Shown here: positions 1 through 12,954 of the stretch, piece after piece
How positions within the stretch are numbered: position 1 is the first letter of the stretch
Layout of the letters: each line of letters begins with the position of its first letter
DNA from: Ctena decussata
Taxonomy: Eukaryota > Mollusca > Bivalvia > Lucinida > Lucinidae
Direction: 5' to 3'
Assembly (NCBI GenBank): GCA_963989385.1
Contig: OZ022511.1
Span: 25,352,503-25,416,502, forward strand
Length of the DNA: 64,000 nucleotides
Notes under the pieces: generated by a model
Told to the model about the DNA's origin: nothing
Seen by the model: only the letters and a program-made list of their open reading frames with translations
Database searches by the model: none
Position numbers and translations under genes: made by a program

Positions 1-2948
1 TGCATACCATACAGATGAAAGTTAAATACCTCTAACAAGCTCGTTTTCTTATTCTATTTTTTTTTTAATTTTCATTGTGGCATGTGCACCCACTACTTTT
101 AAATATTATCAATGGCTGTAGCATCTATGGCTATCTATTCGTCATATAATAACGAAGTTTTCCGGCATATTGTTAGATTTCTTAGAAAATAGGTTTAAAT
201 AAGTATTCACCCGGTATAGCCAGTGCAACACACACTGATTCAAAATGTTTCAAGCAGTTAAGTCTACAGTTGGCAAGATTTTACGTTGAGTAATACTAAA
301 TGTTTAGTAAGAATCTTTCATTTCACTTATTCATTCGGATATTGAATTCTGTGCCGATGGTTTTATTTCTTCTGTTATATACGTGATATACATATGATGA
401 CTGTTGACTGAGCACTTTGAAACTTCATTTTTCGTTGCGTATTCAAATATCTAAAACATCCATGTTTAGGACTCAACACCTACGTATTATTGGAGTTTCA
501 TCAGAAGGAAGTGTGGGGTTGCGCGAATAAAACTAGTTTAAGCCCCTGGTGGATTATGTACAACTGCCTATACAAATATGAAAACTTCTACATGCGAATC
601 CCGTTGGCTGGTTTTCTTGTCTTGTGGTCGCCTGTATAGCTGTCCTCTGTGCTTTCTGTTTTGTTTTATGGTTTAAAAAAGAAAATAGGTGAAAATAGAT
701 ATATTAGAAGTTCGAATGTATTTTGTATTGTTTTTGGTGCTTACTTATGTTCAGTTCCTTGTGTTGGAATGGAGTGTCTGTTACCAAAGATGTGCAGTTC
801 CGTTTTGTCCTATGCATGTTTCCCATCTTCTTTCGGTGTCTTGGGTGGGCTGTGTTTTGTAACTGTGGCCTTTCCTGGGTAATTTTATTTACATTTTTCT
901 ATGTACGTTTTCTTCATATCATATACGTAAACTTGGGTCTGCATGCATATCTTATAAATACACTGTAACAAAATAGCAAGAAACAAATTAAGATAGACAA
1001 CATGTAAACGAGTTTTATTCTCTGGAGAGACGTACCAACTTGCAAAATAACGCTGTTCAGAATGGTTTTAACCACCTACTGGAGGGAACAGTGATCCCAC
1101 AACTCTGCTAATATCTACCATATGCATATTACTTGCTAGCTTCTTTTGATATCAACGTAGTTTACGTTGTAATTACTCTTCAAACCATGACTTTTTATTG
1201 TTGTTATAACACAACTTTGAATGCCGTTCACTTTTCCGCCTGTCAGTAAGTGCACATACTCGTTAGTACATTGTCTTTTTTTTATACTTCCATCATTACA
1301 TCAGTCCCAATCCAACTTAACATACGTACAGATGTTGTCAAAATACTTGATTTAAACACTAAATGCCAATTACATGTATAAAACTTCATTTTGTAAAAGT
1401 TTTAAATTTGCTTTTAAGACAAGGGAAAATGCAGAATTTAAAAGCACCATTTTAAAAAACATATTTGAACGACGAAATGATTTAAAGTTGAAATATTATT
1501 TTATCTTATTTCTTTTTTCGTTTCACGGGTAACATATATAATTTGTTATATTTGCTATGAAAAGCTTTTCGAAACTTTTTTACAGATTATAGTAACTATA
1601 CTCTAATGCAGTAAAACAAATATGATCCTGCTTTTGTATTCTTCATCTTTATATATCTTCTGAATCGTCTTCATTCATTATTTTTTAACATAATTATATC
1701 AAGTAACGTATGTAACGATCGAGCTGTAACAGACCAGTGATCGAAGGGTTTGTTAATGTCAGTGCGTAAGTTGCTCGAAGTCTTTGCAGACCCAAATATG
1801 GTAGGACTGGTTCTCTTGTTAAAACTGCACAGCACGGGGGAAAATTCAAATTGTACATCTTTTAAAGTAATGAACGTCTGAGGAAAACGGGATCCACGAT
1901 GGTGTTTAGACTCCAAAGCGAAACATTTTATGAGGTACTGAGTGCAGTGTCATTATCACTGGATATTTTGCGAGTCAGATGCCCTGTAATTCTTTTCGCA
2001 TTTTGATGATAATTTGGAAGATAGCGATTTAAAATGAAATTTAGTACCTTCAAACACCAAAAATTAGTAGGATGAATTGTCCTTGTGCAAATTTGTGTAT
2101 ACACCGGTTTTCTTAATATTGTAAGCCTGCATTTTGTAAATTACTATAGAAACTGATAATTTGCACACTAATTCGACATTTAATGAATTAATCAGAAAAC
2201 TTCAAAGCACCTCTAAATGGACAGAATTATAACAATTTCATTTTGAGCATTTAGATTTAAAAGGGGTAGGGGTAAAAAGGGTTAATTAAAAGCACGGGAT
2301 CCTATTTCAGTGACCACATCATACCCTATCATAAAGCCCAAATGTTGTGCTTATTAAATTTGGTAAAAATTTCCTTTCGAATCGCCGGGGCATTAAAATT
2401 GCATTTTTTTCGGCTTCAGCGTCCTGACTAATACCAGCAGATAGGAAAACAAACAGCTGTTTCTTTGGTAGGTGGCCATAAAGCTAGCCCATATTAGACA
2501 GAAATAATTTTTGCACATCAAGCTCCAATTTCACCTATTTTCTATTAAACGGTTTACGAATACCAATATGCCTCTTACTAGTAAATAGGACCAAGGTTGC
2601 TATTTTCATTCTTATGTGCCGCCTCTGTTGCCAGTTCATCCATGTTCAGAATATTATGGGTGAGGTGTTTCAGTATATGTCAAATCATTGTCAATCATCG
2701 AGCTTCCGATGTTCTAATGATGAAGCCAAGGAAATCGAGGTATCGATTAAGGTACGACTCCATATTTTTGTCGTTTTTATGAAAGAAATAAAAGAGAAAG
2801 TCGACTCTTAGTTGAAAGAATTTTCTTACACAGCTGTGTTAATTTTTTCTTTTCAGAGTTGACTCCCATTGAGAAAGGATGCAAATGAAAATGACATAGT
2901 TGCTTCCCTTGAAGTGTACCCAAATATCTCAACACCTCTGATAATACA
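1..2948. other. No gene recognised
   Basis: A+T-rich sequence. The open frames here are short, low-complexity and without recognisable domains. No repeat family seen elsewhere in the window was identified. If the transporter on the minus strand continues leftwards, this is probably its intron, but I could not find an SLC6 exon in it. Confidence 0.5.
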
Positions 2949-3386
2949 GAAATGAAGTTTATTTTTGTGGATTTTATCGATGTGTAAACGTCGAGGAATC
3001 ACTAAAAACACTGAATAAAGTTAAGTTTTGTGAGTGATTCGTCTAAGTTTACTCTTCGATAAAATCCACAAAATAAAATTGATTCTTATTCTTTCCAACT
3101 CGGGCATGTGTACCTTAAAATTGTCATCTATATCGAGTATTTAAGAAACTGACGCAAAGAAAACAGACCAAGAGATGGACGGACGCTCGGCGCCCCGTTA
3201 CTGCGGCTATGGATTCGTTCCGCTGTGGTGCGGGGGCAACGTCGATATGAGAATTGAAATACTACTAAAACAGACGAAGTAGATCCCGGTTCTTGATTCT
3301 AGGTATTTATTAAAGTATAAACGCCGGTTTCTATTGACCAATCAAATTACGCTAAATTAGCAATAGAAAGTTGAGTTGGAATTATT
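2949..3386. repeat. Palindrome-headed interspersed repeat, family B copy 1
   Basis: It starts with a foldback (about 2949-3085) whose arms carry TTTATCGATGTGTAAACG and its complement. A non-palindromic tail follows, ending GTTGGAATTATT. The same order (palindrome, a TTAAAATTGTCA segment, a CCAATCAAATT segment, the GTTGGAATTATT end) recurs at 12178-12530, so the ends are defined by comparing the copies. This copy has an extra G+C-richer stretch at about 3175-3290 that the other lacks. No coding potential. Confidence 0.75.
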
Positions 3387-3915
3387 GTTTGCTGTAAATA
3401 TAGAATCACAATTAATCTATCGTCAGCTCTAAATTCTTCTTCTTGTTTACGTTATTACATGTAGCACTGACTTGCATTGAGTGATAGCCTCATTTACATG
3501 TTTGACACATAAGTTGTAAGCTGATTCTAGCTTATTGGGAATGAAACTGAAACAGCTCTCATATTAAACGATTATCGAACTCATAATATTCACATATCGG
3601 GCAGCAATTAAAGAACACAATAAATGTTTGTATACCAATGTAGGGTACGGCGACTCTGAATGTGCATTGGAAGACCAGACGGGTCTGCGGAACGAAATAA
3701 GAGAATATAATATGGGCCAATGCAAAACAAATTATAGAATGTGTTTTACTTTTAATTCTAACATAAAGTTAATGTTCTCCATTACGCTTATAGGAAACGA
3801 AGCTGTGTCAAAATGTGAAAAAGCACGTTGAAAAATATCCGTCTCGGAAAAATTCCTTTGTAAAACGTCTCAATATCCTTGCAGTTTTATTCTGTAAAAT
3901 TTTAGAATCGAAACG

Positions 3916-4068
3916 ATTTCCCTTACCGGTTGATTATCGCTGATTAGCACGTATTGAAGGAAAGACACGAATACTAATTCACTCCGGCTGCGCCGTCGTA
4001 ACATGATATTTTGCAATTTGCCCTCTAATATCATGTGCTAATCAGCGATAATTCATGGGTAAGGAAAT
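3916..4068. repeat. Foldback element (hairpin)
   Basis: Imperfect terminal arms: TTCCCTTACC with GCTGATTAGCAC at the left, GTGCTAATCAGC with GGGTAAGGAA at the right, around about 75 bases of loop. Single copy in this window. MITE-like by structure only. Confidence 0.6.
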
Positions 4069-6370
4069 ATCATTTCTAAAGTAACTTTTGACTTGAGACA
4101 TTATCCAGAAAACGAAAGCAGAATCCAAATTTCAAAACAACAGTGACGGTTAATTACCAAATATCTCAAAGTGCTCAATAAGTGCATTATCATGGTAATG
4201 CCAACTTGCAGACCTGTGCTGTCGACCGATCGGTATCTAGTAAGTCGACAGGATACCAATAACGATAACTTACACTGTTATTTTGAACTGTAGATCGAGG
4301 TGATACTGCTGTCGACTGTGTCAGTCGACACAAAATTTTGTACGAATGGTAACTTGGCTCGGTAGACAACACGGGTAGGGAAATTGGTATAGCCTCCATG
4401 ATTATATTCTAAATATTTTACTTATATTATGCAAGGTATAAATCATGTCGTACTAGGAAGTGTATTCAGACATTCGTTCTGCGATACAAAAGTATGTGTC
4501 ACGTTTCTTCATGCTTCCATAGAAGTCTATCGATGTAGTCCTCAATGATGGAAATTCAAAAGTCGCTTAAAATCGATCTGGCTAAGCCCATAGAGGGACA
4601 AAAGTTTCCAAGACTCATTTAAAAGCTTAGAGTCTGTAGATTCCGATTCTGTTTGTCGTCCGCTTGTACATGTATCCGTTTGCATTTTAGACAACCTGGA
4701 GCAGACCCATCCTCCTGCCAGTCATAAAATTGACACCTTAGCAGGGCACCTTGTTGTGTTTGCTTAACTGACACAAAACTGACCCCTTGTTGTCTTTGTT
4801 TATCTGTATTCCTCGAAAAATGGATACTGTTTTGCACATATGATAATAGAAAATAGGAAAAAGAAGCACACACACAAAAATTGACAAAAGTTTACGGCAA
4901 ACCGAATGAGCAGCCCTATCTATAAAGAGGTGGTCATTCAGCTAGCATTTTGCTTGCGCACAATTTACATCAACACAATGAGCAAGTCTTGTAACTCTTT
5001 CAGAAGAATCTGTTGTGACAAGATATGGTCCATTCCTGATAATAGTTACTTTTTCCTGAAAATTTGGTCAAGGGCTGTAATTCCAGCTGAGAAGGTCCAA
5101 TCGTCACCCGTATGAAAACGATTCGTTTCCAATGGCATTAATAGTATCCTAGCAGTTTCCAAAGAATGGGTTGCAAATTGTACGAAGCAGCAGGAGTTCG
5201 TCACTGTACTGGTCAAGGGCAATAACTGTGCAAAAAGGATTCGATCCTGATTCCGATAAAAATATGATTTGCTCTAGATAATGATAACTATTACTATGAA
5301 GGTTTCATGAAAAGTAGCTTATAACTGAAGCAGTATACAGTTGCGGCCACAAAATCCCTCTGAAATAGATTATGTTATGCAAGGATCATGTTCAAATACT
5401 TACTGCTAGAATTAGCCCCTCACCTTTCCAGCAATGCTAGAATTAGCCCCTAATATTTCCAGCTAATTCTAGCAGTATATTTGAACATGATCCTGGCTAT
5501 TATGATCTATTATAAAAGATGATAGAGATATTTTTAAAGATTCATGACAATGGAATGAAAATTGAAGGAGTTTTGTGGCCATATCGCTGGACTGATGAAC
5601 AGATCAAGGACTGTAACTTTGACAAAGAAAAAATTAAGTTCACAAGCCCGATAAGATATGATCGACCTTAAATGGTGATAACAAGAAGCAGAATATGTTA
5701 CGAAAATTGTTTGAAAACGGAATGTGTTGCGGCATCAAGATATGTCTACAGATGAATAGATAAAGAGCTGCTGCTTTAACAAAAAGTGTCCGATCATTAC
5801 CCCAAACAAAGACTGGTTCACGTCAGGCGGTGTAAACAGGACGCTGCCTGGTTGATCCCATGATGCCCGGCAATGTTAAAAACCAAATCCAAATCAAAAA
5901 CAAATCGGACTATCCGTGGTGTAAACAGTACCCTTAACATTTCATGAAAATTGGAATAAAAGTAAGTAGGAGCTGAGGAAGAACGAAGGTCGAGGAGCAA
6001 AGAGCATATTCTGTGACCTCTCATTAAAAGTTTATGGAACTGTCTCACCCAGATTTAAATCAAGATAGCAGTATCCATTTAAAGTTCTGACTGATTATTT
6101 GAGCATTTCATGAAATATGTAAGAGAAGTGTTATAACCATGTTTAATATCATCATACAAATAGTAAACGATTTCTGTCCCCTTTAAAACATGCAAAATAT
6201 TAAAGTGATACATGTACATCAAACCTCTTAAGCACTAGTCATTTGATATACAAAACCAGACCGATCCTTTCATTATAGGCCTATCGCCTTTACAGACGAA
6301 GAAAAAGTACCATCGAACATATCATTAGAAAAATTAAAAAAATGCAATGTGTATTCTAATTTCAAATCGA
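4069..6370. other. No gene recognised; one hairpin inside
   Basis: No domain-bearing frame. It contains the hairpin at 5382-5494. At about 4215-4335 GTCGAC occurs four times in 120 bases, which I cannot explain. Confidence 0.5.
5382..5494. repeat. Hairpin with internal tandem repeat
   Basis: The left arm AGGATCATGTTCAAATA pairs with the right arm TATTTGAACATGATCCT. Inside, the motif GCTAGAATTAGCCCCT occurs twice in tandem and is complementary to the AATTCTAGC near the right arm, giving alternative pairings. Confidence 0.65.
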
Positions 6371-6750
6371 GTAGCCCAGGTAGCTCAGTAGGTAAAGCCC
6401 TGGCGACTATTCTAGCGGTCCTGGGGCCGAGTGCACAAAGGAGGCGCAAACTACGCCGGCGTAGCTTACGAACGTCGGCGCAACTAAGTCTGTACTACGA
6501 CTGTATTTAAGTCCAATTGCACGAGGCGATTTGTGAGTTTTGAAGCTATTTTACGACAGTTTTGAAGCTATTTTATGACTAAGTTTACGACACGCCTCGG
6601 TTGTGCACACGGATTAAAATTCTGCGACAGTTTTACGACGGACGTACGTCGGGCGTAGGCTTACGTTTGCTTTGTGCACTCGGCCCCTGGGTTCGAGCCC
6701 CGTAGGAGGCAGGAATCTTTACAACCGTAAACGGGGTTCCATTGCACACA
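6371..6750 (+). mobile_element. tRNA-derived SINE, interrupted by a foldback element
   Basis: A tRNA-like head is visible: A-box-like TAGCTCAGTAGG (about 6380-6392) and a B-box arm whose two halves, GGTCCTGG and GTTCGAGCCCCG, are separated by a 261-bp insertion at 6425-6685. A non-tRNA body follows (AGGAATCTTTACAACC). It is a SINE relic rather than a functional tRNA gene because the arm is broken and the body continues beyond the acceptor. Confidence 0.75.
6425..6685. mobile_element. Foldback TIR element inserted in a SINE, with target-site duplication
   Basis: The terminal inverted repeats are GGCCGAGTGCACAAAG and its complement. The element is flanked by the 5-bp direct repeat CCTGG (6420-6424 and 6686-6690). 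Removing it with one CCTGG restores a continuous tRNA-like T arm, which fixes the boundaries. The subterminal regions are rich in TACG-type motifs that also pair. Non-autonomous; no open frame. Confidence 0.85.
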
Positions 6751-7148
6751 GCCTTTCATTATCACCCTCCCCAAAACGCAAAACGCGGCGGCTGATCAGG
6801 GTCTTTATTTTTTGCATGAACCAAATGGATATTTAACCTTAAAATGAAATAAAAATGATATTCTAGTGCACTTATAAATATAACGCGACGTCTGATTGGA
6901 TAACGTCAAAAAGGACCAGGTATGATTTGGGCCATATTTGGCCCCCTCATTTATGAATTTTCAAAATTGCACTTCTTTAACTTCTGTTCATGAAATGTAT
7001 GAGTTTAAACCTTTAACCATCAATTCTGACTAAAATAATCTATACTTTAATGATATTTAACTTCTTCTGAGCCTCTAAATGTACCCCTCCTCAGCTGGTT
7101 TTGGCAATTATGGCCATTTTTGGCTTGCCATTTGGGCCGAAAACTACC

Positions 7149-7247
7149 TGAGCGCAGGCAAGTGCACAGCTGATTTTTTGCATAATAATGTATTTTAAGA
7201 ACATCAACAATGTGTGAAAAATTCAGCTGTGCACTTGCCTGCGCTGA
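7149..7247. repeat. Hairpin with about 25-bp arms
   Basis: TGAGCGCAGGCAAGTGCACA at the left end is complementary to TGTGCACTTGCCTGCGCTGA at the right end, with a loop of about 49 bases. Confidence 0.7.
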
Positions 7248-7720
7248 CACCTAATTTTAAACTTTTCTAAATAAAATAACGTCATTTACAACGGTTGCTT
7301 TACAAGTACGCGCGTGCGACAGGAACTCTTTTGACAGTGAAGGTAGACAATCTACGGATCGCCAAGAAAATTTACCAAATAAAAAAACAAAAAAGACCGC
7401 TTTACCTTCTTTTTGATAAGTAATACCAGAATATATGATGCAAAACATAGTTTTTCGCTTCTTCATTCATGACGACGGTTGGCCTATTGTCAGAAACAAC
7501 TCCAGATTCTGAAGGATACTTGCAACTGCAATATTGTTGCAATCGGGACAGCGAATAAAAGACGGGACCGAATGACGGTACTTGTACTACCGCTGAGCCA
7601 CTTTGGGAACGACGTTAGGAGAATTGAAATAGTAATAGTAAGTAGTAGTAGTACGATATTTGTACTCATGAATCCATTAATTGGTGTTGGTGGTGGTGGG
7701 ATATAGGTGTGTGTTTCTCT

Positions 7721-7774
7721 GTGTGTGTGGGGGGGGGGGGGGGGGGGGAAGGGAGGGGGCGGGCAGGGGGGGGT
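7721..7774 (+). repeat. Poly-G run and G-rich tract
   Basis: About twenty consecutive G (7729-7748) are followed by further G runs. The tract has G-quadruplex potential on the plus strand. Long proline or glycine open frames across it are artefacts of composition. Confidence 0.85.
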
Positions 7775-8079
7775 GCAGAAACTTGCTTCAGACCTCAAAT
7801 CATCAAACAATATTTTTATGCATATCACTTGTAACATTCTCTTTAAATTGTATGTTAGAGTTGCTCCCATTTCCCAATAAAACCAAGTACATGTAACATC
7901 AAATTGGGTATTGTTTGACTGAGAAATGAAGGGGTCACGCCCGTTTTTTAATATATCTGCTGGACCAACAGATATTCTGTTGAAGTGTCAAACCGCAAAA
8001 AGGTAAAAAATAAAACCTTGTCCGAAATCATGCACGTACGGGACGATTTAAACTAGTGCGACGTCCTTGCATTTTTCTG

Positions 8080-8600
8080 CGCCCTTCAATACAACAGTTA
8101 CTGATACAGGAAAAGAGATACTTGGAAACGAATATTGCAGGTACAAGCACTGGGCACTGGGTGTTCTCGACCTCTGCGATGTGAGCAGGAATTCGAAAAG
8201 GAGGCATTATGAAGCAGAAGGAGCGAGAGTATACAGGAAGGCTTACAAAAGGGTTCAGATGCCCTGAAGAGAGCAAAGGAGGACTGATTAAGTAGGGATA
8301 GTCGGTGCTAGGAGACTGAAATTTAATAGCTAAAGTAACAAAACTGCAAGTGAGCACATCAGCTGGTGTGGATTAAAATTCAGAGAACAGGGTATATACT
8401 AAGTATCCAGAACAAGTCTGGGACATGTCTAACAAAAGAATGATAGACACTCAGCAGATTGATAGAAAATTGCTCTGAGCTATACAATCATGAGTGTTAT
8501 GGCGACAATGCAGTTCTGGCTGCACTCAGCATCAAAACGAAGATCTAAAAGTGATCCTTTGTGAGGAAGTTAAGATTGCAGTAGTAGCTCTAAAGTCCGC
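8080..8600 (+). pseudogene. Degenerate fragment of an RTE-like LINE
   Basis: The nucleotide sequence parallels the LINE at 35125-35560: AATACAACAGTTACTGATAC followed by the ATACTTGGAAACGAA and TTCTCGACCTCTG segments occur in the same order as AATACAGCAGTGACTGACGC and its downstream segments there. The region corresponds to the linker between endonuclease and reverse transcriptase. The frame is broken by many indels and no catalytic motif is left. Confidence 0.65.
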
Positions 8601-9850
8601 CGTAGTTGATATAGTACAATAGTAACAGCTTAGCTATGGCAAAGTATAAACAATGCATAGTGTCATCAAAATATTCATTGCCCTTTGTTTCCAATACTTA
8701 CGGCTGTTTATGTAATAGGACGAAGATTGTGAATTACCCAGTTACCCAGTATTACGGTATGAATAACGCAGTGTCTTAGTTACCCCACCCACTCTCATAC
8801 ATGAAATGCACGACTATCATTCTGATCATTCTGCTGATTAGCTTCATTAAGAGCTTGAATTACATATATGGTTGATATATTAATAATTTAAAAATCGTGC
8901 GAAAATAATGAACCACACGACAAAAACTAGTATAAAAACAAGTACATGTATGAAAGATATCTAATTTATTGTTTCGCTCCATCTATTTTTTTAAATCGTT
9001 GCCGTGGAAACATTTAGGGTAAATAGTTTACTTTTATGTTTTGTTTTGTTTATATAACAACGTATATAAAAGGAAGCGCATAAAAATCTGGCCTGTGTTT
9101 GCAAAACCAAGTCAGCAGTTATAAAAAGAAATGAGTTCATTACCATTAGTTGCTATGCAGTTTCAATGTAAATCATAAGTTATCTCCCTTTTTTCTTTCT
9201 TAGAGATGAATGTTTACTTTGAATGCAAAATATTTTTATTAGCTTTATATCTTTGTTGTTTTTGTATTCATTTGTTATTATTTTCAACTTATCAACTCGT
9301 AAGAATAATGCAAAGTTTATCCATACCCCCATATTTTTAAATATTTTTCATCCGATTTCTTTCAGACTAATACGTTCTATTCCGAGAAAAAGTGACTGCT
9401 GCACATGAGTTGATCTTGAAACGAATGGTTTATCTAAATTCTCTTGAAAGACAAAATTCTACAATTGTGGCATGCCCTTAAAACGTAAATTTTCGATTGA
9501 AAAACAGTTTAATGTAGCGTTTCTGTAATCCGAGAATTTCAGTGATCTATCAAGAGTTATCGCCCTTCATGCACGTGATAAGACGCAGACCAGTAAATGT
9601 CAAAGAGATTTAGTATTAATATTACATACATTATTAGATCTGATACTTATCATTTACTTTTAAATTCCTTTCTTTGTTATATATGGCAAAATGTATCCCT
9701 ACCCCCTAAATTTTGCTAAAAATCAGGGCAGAACTGCATAAACAAACGAATGGCTGTACCTTTCCTTGTACAAGCCGTAACATCTCCATTTTCTAGATTT
9801 ATATTGTTGACAAGGTGACAAATGAAAAAAACAATATTTGAATAAATTTT
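8600..9850. other. No gene recognised
   Basis: A+T-rich filler inside the 6911-9890 inverted structure. No domain, repeat family or RNA gene seen. Confidence 0.5.
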
Positions 9851-10050
9851 GAGAGGGGGCCAAATATGGCCCAAACCATACCTGGTCCTTTGCGACAGTA
9901 AATCCTGCGATATACTGTCGCAAACCCGACGTCATTATGAAGCGTGGCTTCTCGTTGGCTGACGTTTGGTTTTACGTTGCTAAAAGCGCTTGCTTTGAAT
10001 GCAAATTAGTACACTTTGAGAGGTTAAAATATGTTAAAGTGCATTAGAAT

Positions 10051-10216
10051 GGGGATAACTGTAATGAAAATTGTCATTTGGGGAGGTAAATCATCGGTCT
10101 TATGGTCGCAAATTGCTTTTTACGGCTCCGCTGGCGCGTCGCCGTAAAACGAAATTTCCGCCCATAAAACCGATGATTTACCTCCCCAAATGGCAATTTT
10201 GAGTACAGTTATCCCC
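10051..10216. repeat. Foldback element, about 166 bp
   Basis: GGGGATAACTG and CAGTTATCCCC close the ends. The inner arms CATTTGGGGAGGTAAATCATC and GATTTACCTCCCCAAATG pair almost perfectly, with a third paired segment around TTTTACGG and CCGTAAAA. No open frame. Confidence 0.8.
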
Positions 10217-10310
10217 TAAATAATTATCTAAACCAGACACCCCGTAATTGAGAAATGTATACATCCATTTGATATCGATAGAACATACCACTGGGCATAA
10301 ATGGGTTAAA
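10217..10310. repeat. Partial copy of the 27139-27350 foldback element
   Basis: Shares ACCAGACACCCC and the terminal CACTGGGCATAAATGGGTT with the complete element at 27139-27350, but lacks the opposite end. Confidence 0.6.
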
Positions 10311-10900
10311 ATACATCTCGGCTGTAGAACATGCAATGTTTGAGAATAACCTAAGACTTACTAACTATACAGTGATATGGACATTTTCATAATGATAGTC
10401 ATCGCTGTGCAAGCGAATATGCTAATCCATGGAAATACAGGAAGACGTCTATTTTTCATTTTCTCGAATTGATGTTTTTCACAAAATGATGGATTAGTGA
10501 AAAAATACAGAACGTATTACTTTGTAGAATATAAAGTTAGCTAGTCCACCGTTGAAATAAAAGATGTTGGGAAACTCTGTATTGTTTGCTTCGAACAAGA
10601 AATTAACATTTCTTAACAGTTATACAAAAATTACGACGATTATCAAATTGAAGATATGTTTATATCTTCACGAGATGATGTAAATTTACAACAACAACAA
10701 CAACACAAAAAAAAAAAAAAAAAAAAAAAAAACAAAGAAAAACGTGCATGTGTTTCCTGACTGGCCGGGGCTGGACGACATGAACTAATTATTGAAAACC
10801 GCTCATATTCGGACCTTCCCAGACTCGTCGAAAGGGAAGTCACTGTTTCCTCCCAACATTAAGAGAAGAATAAAGTCTGAAGGCAGAGACATTATAACGT
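10311..10900. other. No gene recognised; microsatellite and poly-A
   Basis: Contains an AAC-repeat running into poly-A (about 10688-10733). Nothing else recognised. Confidence 0.5.
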
Positions 10901-11125
10901 CTAGAGGAGAGGCGGGTAACTTCGGACAGCGGGTAAATTCGGACAGTGACATTTTTTTTCTTTTATATGTCAGTTGTCTGGAACTAAAACAAAACAATAA
11001 TTGGCCAAGTAGTGAAAATCCTGATGAGACGACTCATTATGAGCCGTCTCATCTGGATTTTCACTGTTTGTAATGGTATGTCCGAATTTACCCGCCTGTC
11101 CGAAGTTACCCGACTCTCCCCTAGT
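10901..11125. mobile_element. Foldback TIR element, family C copy 1
   Basis: Terminal inverted repeats GGCGGGTAACTTCGGACAG and CTGTCCGAAGTTACCCGACT. A second inner pair, CAGTAAATTCGGACA-type and TGTCCGAATTTACC-type, follows. A central hairpin is built on AAATCCTGATGAGACG and CGTCTCATCTGGATTT. The same design is present at 25831-26043. Confidence 0.85.
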
Positions 11126-12177
11126 GTGTCGTCCTTTAAAGCTGAACATAGCTTATTTTCAAACTAAATTCTGTACATTGCATTATTATTGTCATTGCAT
11201 TCAAACGCAAAATGATATAAACCATCAGTATATGGTTTTGCACATATGCTACAGAGCGCACTTGTTTTGGTTCGAGTACAACGTTTGGCTACATATGCAA
11301 ACTCGGTAAGCAAGTTTGGATAAACTGAAGCAACTTTCCAAAGTACCGATGGTAGAATAGATGTATGAATTTGCTTAAACCCAGAGCTCCAGATAAGAAG
11401 GGGTAACAGAGATAATTCAGGGATAATTATCCATATTTCTCCACAAAAGCATATTTTGCGACCAATCATTAGAACCGTCTCTTTGAGACGGTTCTAATAT
11501 GGGGTCACAATATATGTTTTTGTTGAGAAATAAGAAAATTTATCTTTGAAATATCCTCAATACTCCCTCTTATCTGGAGCTCTGCCTGTAAAAATCTAAG
11601 CATAAAGCCAAACCAGGTTGCCAAATTCGCTTTTTTATACTTTATTTTTTTTTTATTTTATTTTTTTTACAAATGTTTCTTTCCATTTCACTTCGTTTTA
11701 AAGGTATCACTATATATATGTTCTTCGAAATGATGGCTAAGGGACTATTTCTGAAGGACTCTCTATATATCAGGAATAAAACCTATATTCCGAATATCGA
11801 GTTTTAAGAAGGGCTAAATATAGGCTTTTGTTGGTCGAGGTAACATTCAGCTGAAGAAATGCCAATCAGGCTCGTTGGTTAATTAGTATTCAAAAGCAAT
11901 ATTCTTAAACGGTAGTAATGAAACTATGTAAATTGATTGTTAATACTAGTTAGTTGTATGTTGGCAGGTTTTACAAATACTCATCGTGGTCAGGAACATG
12001 CGAATCCTCCCCTGGGTGAATGCCACCAACCTGTGTGGTCAGCAACGTTCATTTAATCGACATATTATTGAGGTACTAATTGACAGTTGCGGTGCCGGGG
12101 TCCAAAAACACACAGTAGTATTAGAGAACTTTAGGTGATAATTTTGTCAAAGCTATTTTAAAGTAGGTGTTAATATA
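11126..12177. other. No gene recognised
   Basis: Includes a short palindrome at about 11467-11495 (GAACCGTCTCTTTGAGACGGTTC) and the first copy of a diverged direct duplication starting at 11884 (second copy at 12531). Confidence 0.5.
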
Positions 12178-12530
12178 GAAATGAATTTTATTTTTGTGGA
12201 TTTTATCGATGTGTAAACGCCGGCGAATCACTCACAAACTGAATAAAGTCCGAAGGGCTTTATGTTAAGTTTGTGAGTGATTCGCCGGCGTTTACACATC
12301 CATAAAATCCACAAAAATAAAATTCATTTCTTATAATTCCAACTCGATAATTTTTATCTTAAAATTGTCAGCTATACCGAATATTTTAGAAACTGCCGCA
12401 AAGAAAATAGTCCAAGTAGTTCCCAGTTTCCGGTTCAGGGGATTTATTGAAGTATAAACGCCGTTTTCTGTATGCTCTTGACCAATCAAATTCCCTTAAA
12501 TTAGCAGTAGAAAGTGGAGTTGGAATTATT
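12178..12530. repeat. Palindrome-headed repeat, family B copy 2
   Basis: The head is a near-perfect palindrome with arms of about 75 bp: TTATTTTTGTGGATTTTATC and GCCGGCGAATCACTCAC with their complements, and a small GTCCGAAGGGC loop hairpin. The tail matches copy 1 (2949-3386) through GTTGGAATTATT. Confidence 0.8.
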
Positions 12531-12954
12531 TAGTATTCAAGCATTATCTTAAAACAGTGTCATTGATCTTTAAATAATACCAACTACGCTAATAGATTTT
12601 AACAGTAGTTAATTATATGTTAGCAGGTTTTTAACTATTTTTTCTTAGTGCCTGAACTCGAACAATTATCACAAACCTATAGGATTGTTGTTGTTGTTGT
12701 CGTTTTTTTTTCGTTTGTTTTGTTGGCGCTTTTCTGTCAGTCTTCAACTACCGTATTTATTCCATTATAAGATTGAAGTTGATTCTTTCAACTTACTACA
12801 AATAAATTAGTCGTATAATTCAGCTGTAATCAGTTATTCCTCGTCTCTTTCAAAACAGTCTAAAAATCTGAATCCAATTTATAAGACGGATCTACAACTT
12901 AGAGATCGTTTTGAAAGGAAAAAAAAGTCTTATAACTGAAAAGATATGGTATTT

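Larger units (their letters stand above)
6911..9890. repeat. Large inverted-repeat structure, about 3 kb
   Basis: The left arm AAGGACCAGGTATGATTTGG continues to GCCCCCTC at 6949. It is matched in inverted orientation by 9851-9890 (GAGAGGGGGC to CCTGGTCCTT) over about 39 bases with few mismatches. Weaker inverted similarity seems to continue outside both arms (a TGCACTTA-type motif near 6865 and 10035). The interior holds a LINE fragment, a poly-G run and a small hairpin, with no transposase. It may be a dead DNA transposon or an inverted pair of MITEs. Confidence 0.6.

Noticed and set aside
7490..7896. Proline- and glycine-rich frames on both strands
   Set aside because: Produced by the poly-G tract; no conserved segment.
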